Below, in pieces: positions 7,382 to 15,682 of a stretch of 23,138 nucleotides of DNA. This DNA is from DATBGS01 sp036557885 (GTDB lineage: Bacteria > Chloroflexota > Ktedonobacteria > Ktedonobacterales > DATBGS01), in contig DATBGS010000031.1 of assembly GCA_036557885.1 (NCBI GenBank), positions 1-23,138 of the forward strand, given 5' to 3'. A model generated the notes under the pieces. That model was given only the letters and a program-made list of their open reading frames with translations. It was not told the DNA's origin and did no database searches. The first letter of the stretch is position 1. Each line of letters starts with the position of its first letter. The translations under genes and the position numbers were made by a program.

Positions 7382-9076
7382 ATGGCTCACCATTCGTTCT
7401 CCTTGCGGTCAATCAGGGAGAGAGTCACCGCTGCCTCAGTTCTGTCGCTCCTTGTGGTTGCCATGCCCATTCTATTAGCGGCATGCGGCACCCCTAGCAG
7501 CAACAATTCCACGAACCATGTCCTTACCGCTATCGCCTCGGTTGGCGGCTCCTACACCCAAAACATGAGTCCCTACAGCCCCAACGTGAACAACGGCATC
7601 CTGGGTCCGGTCTACGAGAACCTGGAGTATGTCAACGGCGTCACCGGGCAAGAAACTCCCATGCTGGCGACGGGCCATACGTTCAACGCGGATAACACGC
7701 AGTTGACCTTCACCATCCGCCAGAATGTGAAGTGGTCGGATGGCAAGCCCTTCAGCGCCGATGATGTCGTGTTCACGTTCAACATGCTCAAGCAATATCC
7801 GGGCGCGGACGGGGCCGGATTGTGGGGGCATTTGAGCAGCGTTGCCAAGGGCAGCGACGGCAATTCGGTGGTAATGACGTTCACCGCCGCTGATCCGCCA
7901 CTGCTGCCATTTATCGAAGGCACTTACATCGTCCCGCAGAACCTCTGGGCCAACGTGGGCGACCCCACCAAATTTACGAACACCAGCCCAGTTGGTACTG
8001 GCCCAATGAAGCTCAAGACCTTCACCGCGCAGCAGATCACCTATGTCAAGAATCCTAATTATTGGCAGGCCGACAAGGTGAAGGTGGACGAACTGCGCTA
8101 CGTCGTAGCAGACAGCAACGACACCGCGCTCTTGAAGATGTCCGGGCACCAGGCCGACTGGACAGGCATCTTTAACTCTGCATTGCAGACGGCTTTTGTA
8201 GACAAAGACTCCGCCCACAACCATGTCTACATGGTGCCAGTGGTGCCAGTCCAAATCGTCCCGAACCTGAAGAACCCACTGCTGGGGCAACTGGTCGTGC
8301 GCCAGGCAATCAGCGCCGCACTGGATCGCCAGCAGATGTCCACCGCTGGTGAGGCCGGTCTAGAGCAGGTTGCCAGCCCAACCGGATTGATGCCTGGGCA
8401 GGAAGCCTATCTGGACGCCAAGTATAATGGAAAGCTGCCAACCTACGGCCCGGCAGACGCAAACGCGGCGGCAAAGCTCCTGACGGACGCCGGCTTTACC
8501 AAAGGCTCGGATGGCATCTTTGCCGACGCGAGCGGCAACAAGCTGTCCTTCAAGGTCACGGTCCCTGGCGATTTCTCCGACTATGTGCAGGACTTGCAGA
8601 TTGCCCAGCAAAACCTCCAGGCGGCTGGCATTGATCTGCAACTGAACAAGACCTCGGACGACGACTGGCGGGCGGCTCGCGCCTCTGGCAACTTCGACCT
8701 GATCATGACCGGTGGCTTCTTTGGCCCAACGCCCTACTACTACCTGGAGCCATTGCTGAACAGCGCGCACATTGGCGGCGCCAATGGCACGAACTGGGCG
8801 CAGTGGAACGACCCCACCACCGATCAACTGCTGGCGCAATACGCTGGCACTTCTGACACCAATGTTCAGAAGCAAGCGATTCAGAAGCTGACACAGATCA
8901 TGGCCGATCAGCTTCCTGTCATCACCGTACTGGATGCGATTCAGTTCTTCGAATACACAACGGTGAACTGGACCGGCTGGCCCACGCCCGATAACCCCTA
9001 TGCCATCGGTTCCGCCTACAACCTGGCTCCTGGGGATAACGAGCAGGTTCTGCTGCACCTGACGCCAGTATCATAG
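7382..9076 (+). CDS. Family 5 extracellular solute-binding lipoprotein of an oligopeptide/oligosaccharide ABC importer
   Basis: The 564-residue protein has a basic N-terminus, a hydrophobic stretch at residues 17-32 and a lipobox LAAC with acyl Cys at residue 35, so it is an exported lipoprotein. The rest follows the SBP_bac_5 fold: GPVYENLEYVNGVTGQETPMLATGH, then FTIRQNVKWSDGKPFSADDVVFTF, later VVRQAISAALDRQQM. Family 5 proteins bind oligopeptides, but members in Vibrio and Thermotoga bind chito- or other oligosaccharides, and MppA binds muropeptide. Given the shared operator with nagA-murQ genes, a muropeptide or chitooligosaccharide ligand is likely, as inference. GGAGGG at 7371-7376 is the ribosome site. 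A strong hairpin follows the gene. Confidence 0.9.
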   Translation: MAHHSFSLRSIRERVTAASVLSLLVVAMPILLAACGTPSSNNSTNHVLTAIASVGGSYTQNMSPYSPNVNNGILGPVYENLEYVNGVTGQETPMLATGHTFNADNTQLTFTIRQNVKWSDGKPFSADDVVFTFNMLKQYPGADGAGLWGHLSSVAKGSDGNSVVMTFTAADPPLLPFIEGTYIVPQNLWANVGDPTKFTNTSPVGTGPMKLKTFTAQQITYVKNPNYWQADKVKVDELRYVVADSNDTALLKMSGHQADWTGIFNSALQTAFVDKDSAHNHVYMVPVVPVQIVPNLKNPLLGQLVVRQAISAALDRQQMSTAGEAGLEQVASPTGLMPGQEAYLDAKYNGKLPTYGPADANAAAKLLTDAGFTKGSDGIFADASGNKLSFKVTVPGDFSDYVQDLQIAQQNLQAAGIDLQLNKTSDDDWRAARASGNFDLIMTGGFFGPTPYYYLEPLLNSAHIGGANGTNWAQWNDPTTDQLLAQYAGTSDTNVQKQAIQKLTQIMADQLPVITVLDAIQFFEYTTVNWTGWPTPDNPYAIGSAYNLAPGDNEQVLLHLTPVS

Positions 9077-9103
9077 CCTCCTCCTGATCTCCCTCCTTGA
9101 ATC

Positions 9104-9131
9104 GAGGGGATGACCTGGCGGTCATCCCCTC
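9104..9131. terminator. 12-bp perfect hairpin after the binding-protein gene
   Basis: GAGGGGATGACC (9104-9115), loop TGGC, and GGTCATCCCCTC (9120-9131) form a perfect stem. Only a short CCTTT follows, so termination is probably partial. Such a stem between SBP and permease genes usually keeps the SBP message more abundant by stabilising its 3' end. Confidence 0.65.
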
Positions 9132-9268
9132 ACCTTTCAGCAGGGCAGGGCAAAGGGAGTGACAGGGCATGTTATGATGCTGATATACATGGTATCTGCT
9201 TGAAGGAACGCTGTATCTCCTCGCGCCTGCTGTGATTGGCGACCACTCTTCCGCAAAGGAGGCGCCTG

Positions 9269-10264
9269 ATGCGCCACTTGATACGTCGGTTGGGTATTTA
9301 TTTGCTGGCTATCTGGGCAGCAGTATCCATCAACTTTTTCCTGCCCCGCCTGGCGCCTGGGAATCCTGCGGAGGTCGTTTTTTTTCGCCTTTCCCAGCAA
9401 GGGTCTGTCTCCCCGGCAACCCTCAAAGCCCTGGAAATCGAGTTCGGAGTCAACACCACAGACCCCCTCTGGGTGCAATATTTCGCGTATCTCAATAACT
9501 TACTGCATGGCAATCTTGGTGTTTCCATCCAATATTTTCCAAGCACTGTCACTGAAGTAATCAGTCAGAATATCAGATGGACGCTGATCCTCTTGTCGGT
9601 CAGTGTCTTGATGAGCTTTGCGCTTGGCTCGCTGATCGGAGTCTTTCTCGCCTGGAGGCGCGGCTCCGCCTTTGATTCGCTGCTTTCCTCCATGATGATG
9701 TTTCTCTATTCCATTCTCTATCCCTGGCTGGCACTGCTGGCGGTCTATTTTATTGGCTTTAAGCTGAACTGGTTTCCCTATGCTGATGGGTATGATACCA
9801 ACCTGATACCCGACTGGAACTGGGATTTTATCTTGAGCGCGGCGTATCACGCCATCTTGCCCGCGCTGACGATTGTCATTTCCACTATTGCCGGGTGGAT
9901 GCTGACGATGCGCAACACCATGATTACGACGCTCTCTGAGGATTACATCATGATGGCAAAAGCCAAGGGCCTGACCACCCGGCGCGTGATCTTTGCCTAT
10001 GCCGCGCGCAATGCCATCTTGCCCAGCATCACCGGCTTTGCCATTGCGCTTGGTTCAGTCGTCGGTGGGTCGCTGCTGGTTGAACGAGTCTTCTCGTATC
10101 CTGGCATCGGCAACGCCTTGTTTCTGGGGATTCAAGCCAAAGACTACGCGCTTGCAGATGGCATTCTGCTGCTGGTGATTGTGGCAACGGTGCTGATGAA
10201 TCTGATCGTTGATCTGCTCTATGCTGTGCTTGACCCGCGAGTCCGCCAGGAAAGGAGTGCCTGA
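9269..10264 (+). CDS. ABC importer permease, DppB/OppB family
   Basis: The 331-residue inner-membrane protein begins with the usual MRHLIRRLGIYLLAIW first helix, then PRLAPGNPAE and a periplasmic loop, followed by about five further hydrophobic segments. The coupling (EAA-type) region is visible as AKAKGLTTRRVIFAYAARNAILPSITG, ending in VERVFSYPGIGNALF. It pairs with the next gene to form the transmembrane channel. The start at 9269 is chosen because AAAGGAGG ends 6 nt upstream; an upstream in-frame TTG at 9236 has none. The 192-bp gap before it holds the hairpin and only a weak TGTTATGAT extended -10-like element at 9170-9178, so it is probably transcribed from the SBP promoter. Confidence 0.92.
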   Translation: MRHLIRRLGIYLLAIWAAVSINFFLPRLAPGNPAEVVFFRLSQQGSVSPATLKALEIEFGVNTTDPLWVQYFAYLNNLLHGNLGVSIQYFPSTVTEVISQNIRWTLILLSVSVLMSFALGSLIGVFLAWRRGSAFDSLLSSMMMFLYSILYPWLALLAVYFIGFKLNWFPYADGYDTNLIPDWNWDFILSAAYHAILPALTIVISTIAGWMLTMRNTMITTLSEDYIMMAKAKGLTTRRVIFAYAARNAILPSITGFAIALGSVVGGSLLVERVFSYPGIGNALFLGIQAKDYALADGILLLVIVATVLMNLIVDLLYAVLDPRVRQERSA

Positions 10265-10266
10265 CC

Positions 10267-11277
10267 ATGAGCCAGTCACCTTCTTCGCCTTTGCCACCAA
10301 CAGCCGTTGAAGGGGAACAGGAGCCAGAAGCTGCATCCCTTGAGCCACAGGAAGGCATAACAGAGGCCACGTTCCTTTCGGCCCTCACCACTATAGCGCG
10401 TCGTACCTGGGGCGCGGCGACCACGAACCGCAAGGTGGCGATTGGCAGCAGCATCGTCGGGTTCTTTGTCCTGGTGGCAATCTTTGGCCCGCTGCTCATC
10501 AATCAAGACCCCCTGCATTACACGCCTGGCATCGGTGTCAAACCGCCGTCCTCTGCGCACTGGCTGGGCACCAATCAGGCCAATCAAGATGTCTTTATCC
10601 AGTTGGTCTACGGCACGCGCACGTCGCTTTTCTGGGCGTTTCTGACCGGGCTGCTGGTGCTGATTATTTCTGTGAGCGTTGGCCTGGTGAGCGGATATTT
10701 TGGGGGCGTGGTGGATGACATCCTCTCGGTGATCACCAATGTCTTTCTGGTCATCCCCTCCCTGCCACTGGCGATTGTGGCCGTTGAATACTTCTCCCGC
10801 ACGGTGTTTACGGTGGCGGTGGTAGTTGCCCTCACCAACTGGCCCTGGGGAGCGCGGGTCTTGCGCGCACAAACGCTCTCTATGCGTGGGCGCGAGTTTG
10901 TCACCGCCTCGCGCTCCAGCGGGGAGCGGCCCTGGCGTATTATCTTCTTTGAGATTTTCCCCAACGAAATCTCGATTGTGGCGGCCAGCTTTGTCACCAC
11001 GAGCATTCAAGTGATGCTGGCGGTGGCCGGGCTGGAGTTCCTCGGTTTTGGCAATAGCTCAACGGTAAGCTGGGGCACCATGCTCTACGATGCTTATAAC
11101 AGCGGCGCGCTTTTGCAGGAGGCATGGTGGTGGTTTGCCCCTCCAGGGCTGTGTATCGCGCTGGTAGGCGCGGGTCTGGCGCTGCTGAACTTTGGCATTG
11201 ACGAGCTTGCTGATCCACGTTTGCGGCAACTGAAGCGCCGCAAATGGCCGAAAAAGCAAAGGGTGGCAGCAGCATGA
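10267..11277 (+). CDS. ABC importer permease, DppC/OppC family
   Basis: The 336-residue protein has a soluble Pro/Glu-rich N-terminus of about 55 residues, a first transmembrane helix (GSSIVGFFVLVAIFGPLLI), the WLGTNQANQDVFIQLVYGTRTSL segment typical of DppC, and four or five further helices. The coupling loop reads LSMRGREFVTASRSSGERPWRIIFFEIFPN. It ends with ELADPRLRQLKRRKW. GAAAGGAG precedes the ATG by about 9 nt. It begins 2 bp after the previous gene and overlaps the next by ATGA. It forms the heterodimeric channel with the DppB-like subunit. Confidence 0.92.
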   Translation: MSQSPSSPLPPTAVEGEQEPEAASLEPQEGITEATFLSALTTIARRTWGAATTNRKVAIGSSIVGFFVLVAIFGPLLINQDPLHYTPGIGVKPPSSAHWLGTNQANQDVFIQLVYGTRTSLFWAFLTGLLVLIISVSVGLVSGYFGGVVDDILSVITNVFLVIPSLPLAIVAVEYFSRTVFTVAVVVALTNWPWGARVLRAQTLSMRGREFVTASRSSGERPWRIIFFEIFPNEISIVAASFVTTSIQVMLAVAGLEFLGFGNSSTVSWGTMLYDAYNSGALLQEAWWWFAPPGLCIALVGAGLALLNFGIDELADPRLRQLKRRKWPKKQRVAAA

Positions 11278-12425
11278 ACGCATCTATGAAGAGGGAACCC
11301 CTCCTTGAAGTGAAGCATCTCAGCGTGGAATATGACGCCCCAAACGGGACGGTCCACGCTGTCACCGATGTCAGTCTGACGCTCCATCGCGGCGAGACAT
11401 TTGGTTTGGCCGGAGAAAGCGGCAGCGGGAAATCCACCCTGGCCTATGCCGTCGCGCGGCTCTTGAATCCGCCCGCCAGAGTGAGCAGCGGCGAAGCGCT
11501 CTATTATCCTCGACCAATGCCCGCCCAGAATGGTGCGCATGCCTCCAGACAAGCGCAATCGGGCGGCGGCGCTGCCTGGCAGCCATTCGACATATTAAGA
11601 CTTTCGGAAGAGGAACTGCGTTCTTTTCGCTGGAATGATCTGGCGATTGTCTTCCAAAGCGCCATGAATGCCCTCAACCCCGTGATGGACATCGGCACGC
11701 AGATCATGGATGTCCTCTGGACGCACCAGTCGTACCTGAGCAAAGAAGAGTGTAAGCAGCGCGCAGTCGAACTGCTACAACTGGTGGGGATTGCGCCAGA
11801 TCGCCTCAAGAGCTATCCGCATGAGCTAAGCGGTGGCATGCGACAGCGCACCGTGATTGCGATTGCGCTGGCACTTTCGCCCGAAATCATTATTATGGAC
11901 GAGCCAACAACGGCGCTGGATGTCGTGGTGCAGCGCGACATTTTGGGAGAAATCTTGCGCCTGCAAGCGCAGCTTGGCTTTGCGGTCATCTTTATTACTC
12001 ACGACCTCTCGCTCTTATTGGAGCTTGCTGACACTGTCGCCATTATGTATGCCGGGCGTCTGGTGGAACAGGGGTCGCAGCGCGCCGTCTATGAACACCC
12101 CCGCCACCCGTACAGCTATGGCTTGATCAACTCCTTCCCCAGCCTGCATGGGCCACGCCGCAAAGCCTATGGCATTCCCGGCACGCCACCCGATCTCCGG
12201 GCGGTGCCCACTGGCTGCGCCTTTCATCCGCGCTGCCCGCTGGCCTTTAACGCCTGCAAAACCAGGCTGCCGCTGCTCCGCCAGGTTGCTGCAACAGCAG
12301 AAGAGGGCGCTCCTGAGCAGGTGGCCTGCCACTTGTACAACCAAGCGTTCCGCGAAGAAGCGCCAACATCCGCCGACATCGCAGCGGCATATGAGGCGAA
12401 AGCAGAAAGGGGCGGTGTTCGATGA
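11274..12425 (+). CDS. ABC importer ATPase, OppD/DppD family
   Basis: The 383-residue ATPase has Walker A GESGSGKST, Q-loop VFQSAMNALNP, signature LSGGMRQR, Walker B IIIMDEPT, and H-loop FITHD. The C-terminal oligopeptide-transporter region carries the Cys motif GCAFHPRCPLAFNAC. It is longer than the usual 320-340 residues, mainly because of a Gly/Ala/Gln-rich insertion between Walker A and the Q-loop (about residues 72-105). The ATG at 11274 has AAAGGGTGG upstream and overlaps the permease stop (ATGA), so it is preferred over the in-frame ATG at 11244. It overlaps the next ATPase by ATGA. Confidence 0.92.
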   Translation: MNASMKREPLLEVKHLSVEYDAPNGTVHAVTDVSLTLHRGETFGLAGESGSGKSTLAYAVARLLNPPARVSSGEALYYPRPMPAQNGAHASRQAQSGGGAAWQPFDILRLSEEELRSFRWNDLAIVFQSAMNALNPVMDIGTQIMDVLWTHQSYLSKEECKQRAVELLQLVGIAPDRLKSYPHELSGGMRQRTVIAIALALSPEIIIMDEPTTALDVVVQRDILGEILRLQAQLGFAVIFITHDLSLLLELADTVAIMYAGRLVEQGSQRAVYEHPRHPYSYGLINSFPSLHGPRRKAYGIPGTPPDLRAVPTGCAFHPRCPLAFNACKTRLPLLRQVAATAEEGAPEQVACHLYNQAFREEAPTSADIAAAYEAKAERGGVR

Positions 12426-13483
12426 CGACTCAACAGCAGTTATCCGCAGCCGCTAAAGCAGAGATCATCCCCGGCCCCATTCTGGAGGCGCAGCATCTCA
12501 AAAAAGCGTTTCCCCTGAGACGGTTCAACCCCCTGGGCGCAGCGCGCGCGGTTCACGCGGTAGAGGATGCTTCCCTGGCGCTCTTTCCTGGGCAGGCGGT
12601 TGCCCTTGTGGGCGAAAGCGGCAGCGGCAAAACCACGATAGCGCGGATACTGGCGCGGTTGTATCACCCAACTGCTGGCACGATTCATTTTCTGGGCAAG
12701 CCTGTCAAGCTGGCGGGAAGCAGGCAGATTAGCGAGTATCGCAGGAACGTGCAGTTGATCTTTCAAGACCCGTTCTCCTCGTTGAATCCGGTGCACAGCG
12801 TGGCCTACCACCTCAGCCGCCCACTGCGGCTGCATGGGCATGCCCGCAACTCGGCGGAGGTCAGGGAGCAATCCCTGGCTTTGCTGCGAAGGGTCAGCCT
12901 GACGCCTGCCGAGCAATTTCTCCAGAAGTACCCCCATCAACTCAGCGGTGGGCAGCGCCAGCGCGTCGCCATTGCGCGGGCGCTGGCGGTCAAGCCAAAA
13001 GTGCTGCTGGCAGATGAGCCGGTTTCTATGCTGGATGTTTCCATTCGGCTGGATATTCTCAACCTGCTGCTGCGGCTCAAGGAAGAAGAACAGCTTGCGC
13101 TGCTCTTTATCACACACGATATTGCCAGCGCGCGCTATTTTGCCGAGGAAACGCTGGTGATGTACGCCGGGCAGATGGTGGAAGGCGGGCCAAGCGAGGA
13201 GATCACTCAGCAGCCCAAACACCCCTACACGCAACTGCTGCTTTCAGCCGCGCCCGACCCAGATCGGCTGCGCACCGAGGGGAAGAACCTATCGGTCTTG
13301 CCTGCACGCGGCGAGATTCCCAGCCTGGTGAATCCGCCAAGCGGGTGCCGCTTTCATCCGCGCTGCCCGCATGCCATGCCGGTTTGCCGCGAACGCTTTC
13401 CCCAAAAGACACAGCTTGGCAATGGGCACTGGACGCACTGCCATCTCTACGGCGATGGGCAGGCTGATAACGTATCAGGATAA
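12422..13483 (+). CDS. ABC importer ATPase, OppF/DppF family
   Basis: The 353-residue ATPase has Walker A GESGSGKTT, Q-loop IFQDPFSSLNPVHSV, signature LSGGQRQR, Walker B VLLADEPVSML and H-loop FITHD. The C-terminal GCRFHPRCPHAMPVC motif matches that of its partner. DEPVSMLDVSIR is a common variant in this subfamily. It should form a heterodimer with the OppD-like protein on the cytoplasmic face. It is the last gene of the importer operon; a REPIN-like palindrome begins 1 bp after its stop, and no T-rich terminator is seen. Confidence 0.92.
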   Translation: MTTQQQLSAAAKAEIIPGPILEAQHLKKAFPLRRFNPLGAARAVHAVEDASLALFPGQAVALVGESGSGKTTIARILARLYHPTAGTIHFLGKPVKLAGSRQISEYRRNVQLIFQDPFSSLNPVHSVAYHLSRPLRLHGHARNSAEVREQSLALLRRVSLTPAEQFLQKYPHQLSGGQRQRVAIARALAVKPKVLLADEPVSMLDVSIRLDILNLLLRLKEEEQLALLFITHDIASARYFAEETLVMYAGQMVEGGPSEEITQQPKHPYTQLLLSAAPDPDRLRTEGKNLSVLPARGEIPSLVNPPSGCRFHPRCPHAMPVCRERFPQKTQLGNGHWTHCHLYGDGQADNVSG

Positions 13484-13484
13484 T

Positions 13485-13547
13485 CTGCCTGTAGCACCGG
13501 CCTCCGTGCCGGTGAGTGGACCGGCGAGACGCCGGTGCTACAGGCAG
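13485..13547. repeat. REPIN-like palindromic element with 17-bp perfect inverted ends
   Basis: The ends are exact inverted copies: 13485-13501 (beginning CTGCCTGTAGCACCGGC) and 13531-13547. Inside are two smaller hairpins, CACCGGC-N6-GCCGGTG (13495-13514) and CCGGCG-AGA-CGCCGG (13521-13535), so the element looks like two REP units in opposite orientation. It sits between the convergent ends of the importer operon and the anti-sigma gene. The TGTAGC lead is shared with the palindrome near 5949. Confidence 0.8.
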
Positions 13548-13562
13548 AACGGCACTGCCCGT

Positions 13563-13946
13563 CTAACGGTTTTGCGTGGAGGGTTTTTTGCGCCGTCGTG
13601 TGGCCCCTTCCGTCTTTCCACTTCGGCGGCGATAGCCAGAGCTATATGTTCCCTGGCTCTGGGGCGTTTCCGCTACTTTCTGCTGCGGAAACTGCTGCTG
13701 ATACTCCAGGGTGTGCTCTCCCTGCTCTGCCTGGGGCAGTTCTGGCGGCACAGAGGGAAGCAGGCCAGGCAACTTCTGCATGGCGCCCGCCACTTCTTGA
13801 TAAGTTGCATATGCCCTGGCGCAGCGTTGGCAGCCTGCTACATGCGCTTCAACGGCAGCGCGTTCCCGCGCAGTGAGTTCGCCATGATAGAGCGCAATCA
13901 ATTGAGCCGCCCATTCCTTATGTGGCCCGAAAGAAGCGTATCTCAC
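13563..13946 (-). CDS. Soluble zinc-type anti-sigma factor
   Basis: The 127-residue protein has the zinc anti-sigma signature H-x3-C-x2-C as HVAGCQRC near residues 35-42, preceded by LIALYHGELTARERAAVEA with a further possible His ligand. It should hold the adjacent sigma factor inactive. No transmembrane segment is present. The C-terminal half is Gln/Pro-rich and ends in a strongly basic tail (GYRRRSGKTEG, TRRRKK). It starts with GTG overlapping the sigma stop in a GTGA arrangement, with GGAGG about 6 nt upstream, so the two are translationally coupled. A cytoplasmic signal is implied; what it senses is unknown. Confidence 0.8.
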   Translation of the reverse strand: MRYASFGPHKEWAAQLIALYHGELTARERAAVEAHVAGCQRCARAYATYQEVAGAMQKLPGLLPSVPPELPQAEQGEHTLEYQQQFPQQKVAETPQSQGTYSSGYRRRSGKTEGATRRRKKPSTQNR

Positions 13947-14608
13947 CCGGTCCTCCCTCCTTTCCTTGGCGATTCACCAGCAAGCACCAACGAGCGGTTA
14001 TACGCTTGCTTAAACTTGAGCGTTCCGCGCCAGAGCGCCTGGCTGATAGAACTGGAACTAACCTGGAAAATCCAGCCCATTTCTTTGACAGAGAAGCCCA
14101 TGATATGACGCAGAAAAAGCACCTCGCGCTCGCGCCGGGCTAATTGCGCGTAGGAGCGGCGTATCAAATCGCGTTCAATGATCTCCTGCTCAGTGTCCAG
14201 TCTTCCAGAGGAGATGGGGCGAGCGCTGCCGCTCTCCAGCGGCTCATTGAGCGCTTTCTGGGTGGCTTCTATCGAGCCTTCGCGTTTCCTGGCTTTCAGC
14301 AATTTGAAACTATCATTTTTGGCAATTTTGACCAGCCAGGCCGTAAACGGCGCCATCGGACGTATGCGCGGGTACGATGCAACCGCTTTCCACAATGCTT
14401 CTTGCGCAATGAAGTGCGCGGCCTCTTCATCATCAATGACGTAAGCGACATAGGCTGTCAGGCGAGTCTCATACTGCGCGCCCAGCGTTTGGAAGGCTTG
14501 CCAGGCATCCGCAGTAGGCGTGCCATCTCCCAGGCGAGCCTGGGCACGTTGAAGCACTTCAGCATCTGGCTCTTGCAGATGAAATGGCCCCTCTTGCTGC
14601 GTTGACAC
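13943..14608 (-). CDS. ECF-family RNA polymerase sigma factor
   Basis: The protein of about 221 residues has a sigma region 2 (YETRLTAYVAYVIDDEEAAHFIAQEALWKAVASYP, then FTAWLVKIAKNDSFKLLKARKRE) and a sigma region 4 (LARREREVLFLRHIMGFSVKEMGWIF, then VSSSSISQALWRGTLKFKQAY). The linker between them is Ser/Glu-rich. The N-terminal extension of about 50 residues before region 2 is longer than usual for ECF factors. GTG at 14608 is chosen as start because AGAGGAG lies 7 nt upstream; longer versions from ATG out of frame or TTG at 14665 are less supported. It is divergent from the winged-helix gene and coupled to the anti-sigma gene. Confidence 0.82.
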   Translation of the reverse strand: MSTQQEGPFHLQEPDAEVLQRAQARLGDGTPTADAWQAFQTLGAQYETRLTAYVAYVIDDEEAAHFIAQEALWKAVASYPRIRPMAPFTAWLVKIAKNDSFKLLKARKREGSIEATQKALNEPLESGSARPISSGRLDTEQEIIERDLIRRSYAQLARREREVLFLRHIMGFSVKEMGWIFQVSSSSISQALWRGTLKFKQAYNRSLVLAGESPRKGGRTG

Positions 14609-14679
14609 GCCCCTACTCCTCTGCCCTGGTTTTCCCTCACCGTTTCTTCCCTGATCATACTTCAACTGTCAAGTTTCTC

Positions 14680-14873
14680 TTCACGTGAAAGAGCTTTCCG
14701 GTTTTTGATGCTCAGCCTCCATTACTACACAGAGATGCGAGCAATGTAGAGATTTCACTTGCTCAAAGATAACTTGGATAGCAGCGGCTGCAAGGCGTTT
14801 TGGCCTGATCACCCAACACGCTGATGCAGCGGTCAGCAAAAACAAGAATACCATGCTTACTACCAGGGTATTC
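14680..14873. promoter_or_regulatory. Divergent regulatory region with a palindrome and an inverted repeat
   Basis: The 326-bp gap 14609-14934 has no gene. TTCACGTGAA at 14680-14689 is a perfect 10-bp palindrome upstream of the sigma gene. TTGACA reads on the minus strand at 14672-14667 but has no matching -10. GAATACC (14846-14852) pairs with GGTATTC (14867-14873). A TATAAA at 14909-14914 stands before the winged-helix gene, without a clear -35. Confidence 0.3.
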
Positions 14874-14934
14874 CAGTATCACTACGCGCTACGAGCCGCA
14901 TACATCTGTATAAAGCGCTAGTCAGGAGTCTCCC

Positions 14935-15543
14935 ATGTCTTCTGAGTTGTATCGCATGCCCCCACTCCCAGACAAAAAGGAGTATCTGAAGCACTTGCTC
15001 ACCGGGCCACATGCCCTTGAATTGTTTCTTGATGGATTCGGGAAACCAGTGGTTGCGGTGATGATCGCAGAACAGGTAAGCGAGCACGAAACCCGCCTGT
15101 ATCAGCAATTTCTGCACGTTGCCGCGCAAGCCGCGCATGACTTCCTGCCCCAGGCCAACTACCCAATTATTCGAGAGGCTTCGCCTAAGCCTGCGGTCTA
15201 TCATCTCAAGCCCGATGTCTTGGTTGATCTGACTCACTTTGTGGTTCAGCGCGGCAACGAAGCGATTGCCTTGCGTGCCCGCGAAGCAGTGCTGCTGGAC
15301 ATCTTATTACGGCACCCGCGCTCGTATATTTCAGCAACCACGCTCGCTGAGGCGATTGGGTTCGAGAGCATCGAAGCGCCCGCCCACTGCGTTGAAGAGA
15401 TCGTCAGCCAGGTTCGCCGCAAGCTGGGCGAAAGGCCCTTCCATCCTACGCTGATCCGCTGCAAGCGTTACGCGGGCTACGGCATCTTTCCAGAGGAAGC
15501 GCGTCCCCAGTCGCCAGATACACCACACCGTCAAGCAAAATAA
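14935..15543 (+). CDS. OmpR/PhoB-type winged-helix DNA-binding protein without receiver domain
   Basis: The 202-residue protein ends in a winged helix of the OmpR/PhoB class (about residues 105-190): LRAREAVLLDILLRHPRSYISATTLAEAI, then VEEIVSQVRRKLG and LIRCKRYAGYGI, with the recognition helix and the Gly-Tyr wing. The N-terminal about 95 residues are not a receiver domain; no phosphoacceptor Asp pattern is seen and I do not recognise this part. AGGAG lies 6 nt before the ATG. It is followed by a strong hairpin, and then, only 19 nt further on, by the exported peptide gene, so it may regulate or share a transcript with it. It is divergent from the sigma gene. Confidence 0.7.
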   Translation: MSSELYRMPPLPDKKEYLKHLLTGPHALELFLDGFGKPVVAVMIAEQVSEHETRLYQQFLHVAAQAAHDFLPQANYPIIREASPKPAVYHLKPDVLVDLTHFVVQRGNEAIALRAREAVLLDILLRHPRSYISATTLAEAIGFESIEAPAHCVEEIVSQVRRKLGERPFHPTLIRCKRYAGYGIFPEEARPQSPDTPHRQAK

Positions 15544-15603
15544 GCAAACCACTCCCACACAAACAAACCTGAACGAAGAAAGAAGAAAGGTCGAACTCCT
15601 ACC

Positions 15604-15682
15604 GAACTTCGCTGAAGTTCTGGCTGCACACTTGGAATGAAAGGACAAGCGTTCCTTCATTTCAAGTGTGCAGCCAGTTTTT
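15604..15682 (+). terminator. Tandem hairpins ending in a T-tract (terminator or attenuator)
   Basis: A small stem GAACTTC-GCT-GAAGTTC (15604-15620) abuts a long one whose outer 15 bp are perfect: 15620-15634 pairs with 15663-15677, and an inner stem with one bulge continues it. TTTTT follows at 15678-15682. This is a textbook rho-independent signal in the plus direction. Its end lies 19 nt before the peptide ATG. Confidence 0.85.

Noticed and set aside
9180..9199. Third NagR site upstream of the dppB-like gene (TATACATGGTATC)
   Set aside because: The half-sites point the wrong way and lack the flanking bases of the two clear operators.
13371..14108. Plus-strand open frame of 245 codons
   Set aside because: It runs through the end of the oppF-like gene, the REPIN-like repeat, the anti-sigma gene and part of the sigma gene; the latter genes have clear motifs and ribosome sites.
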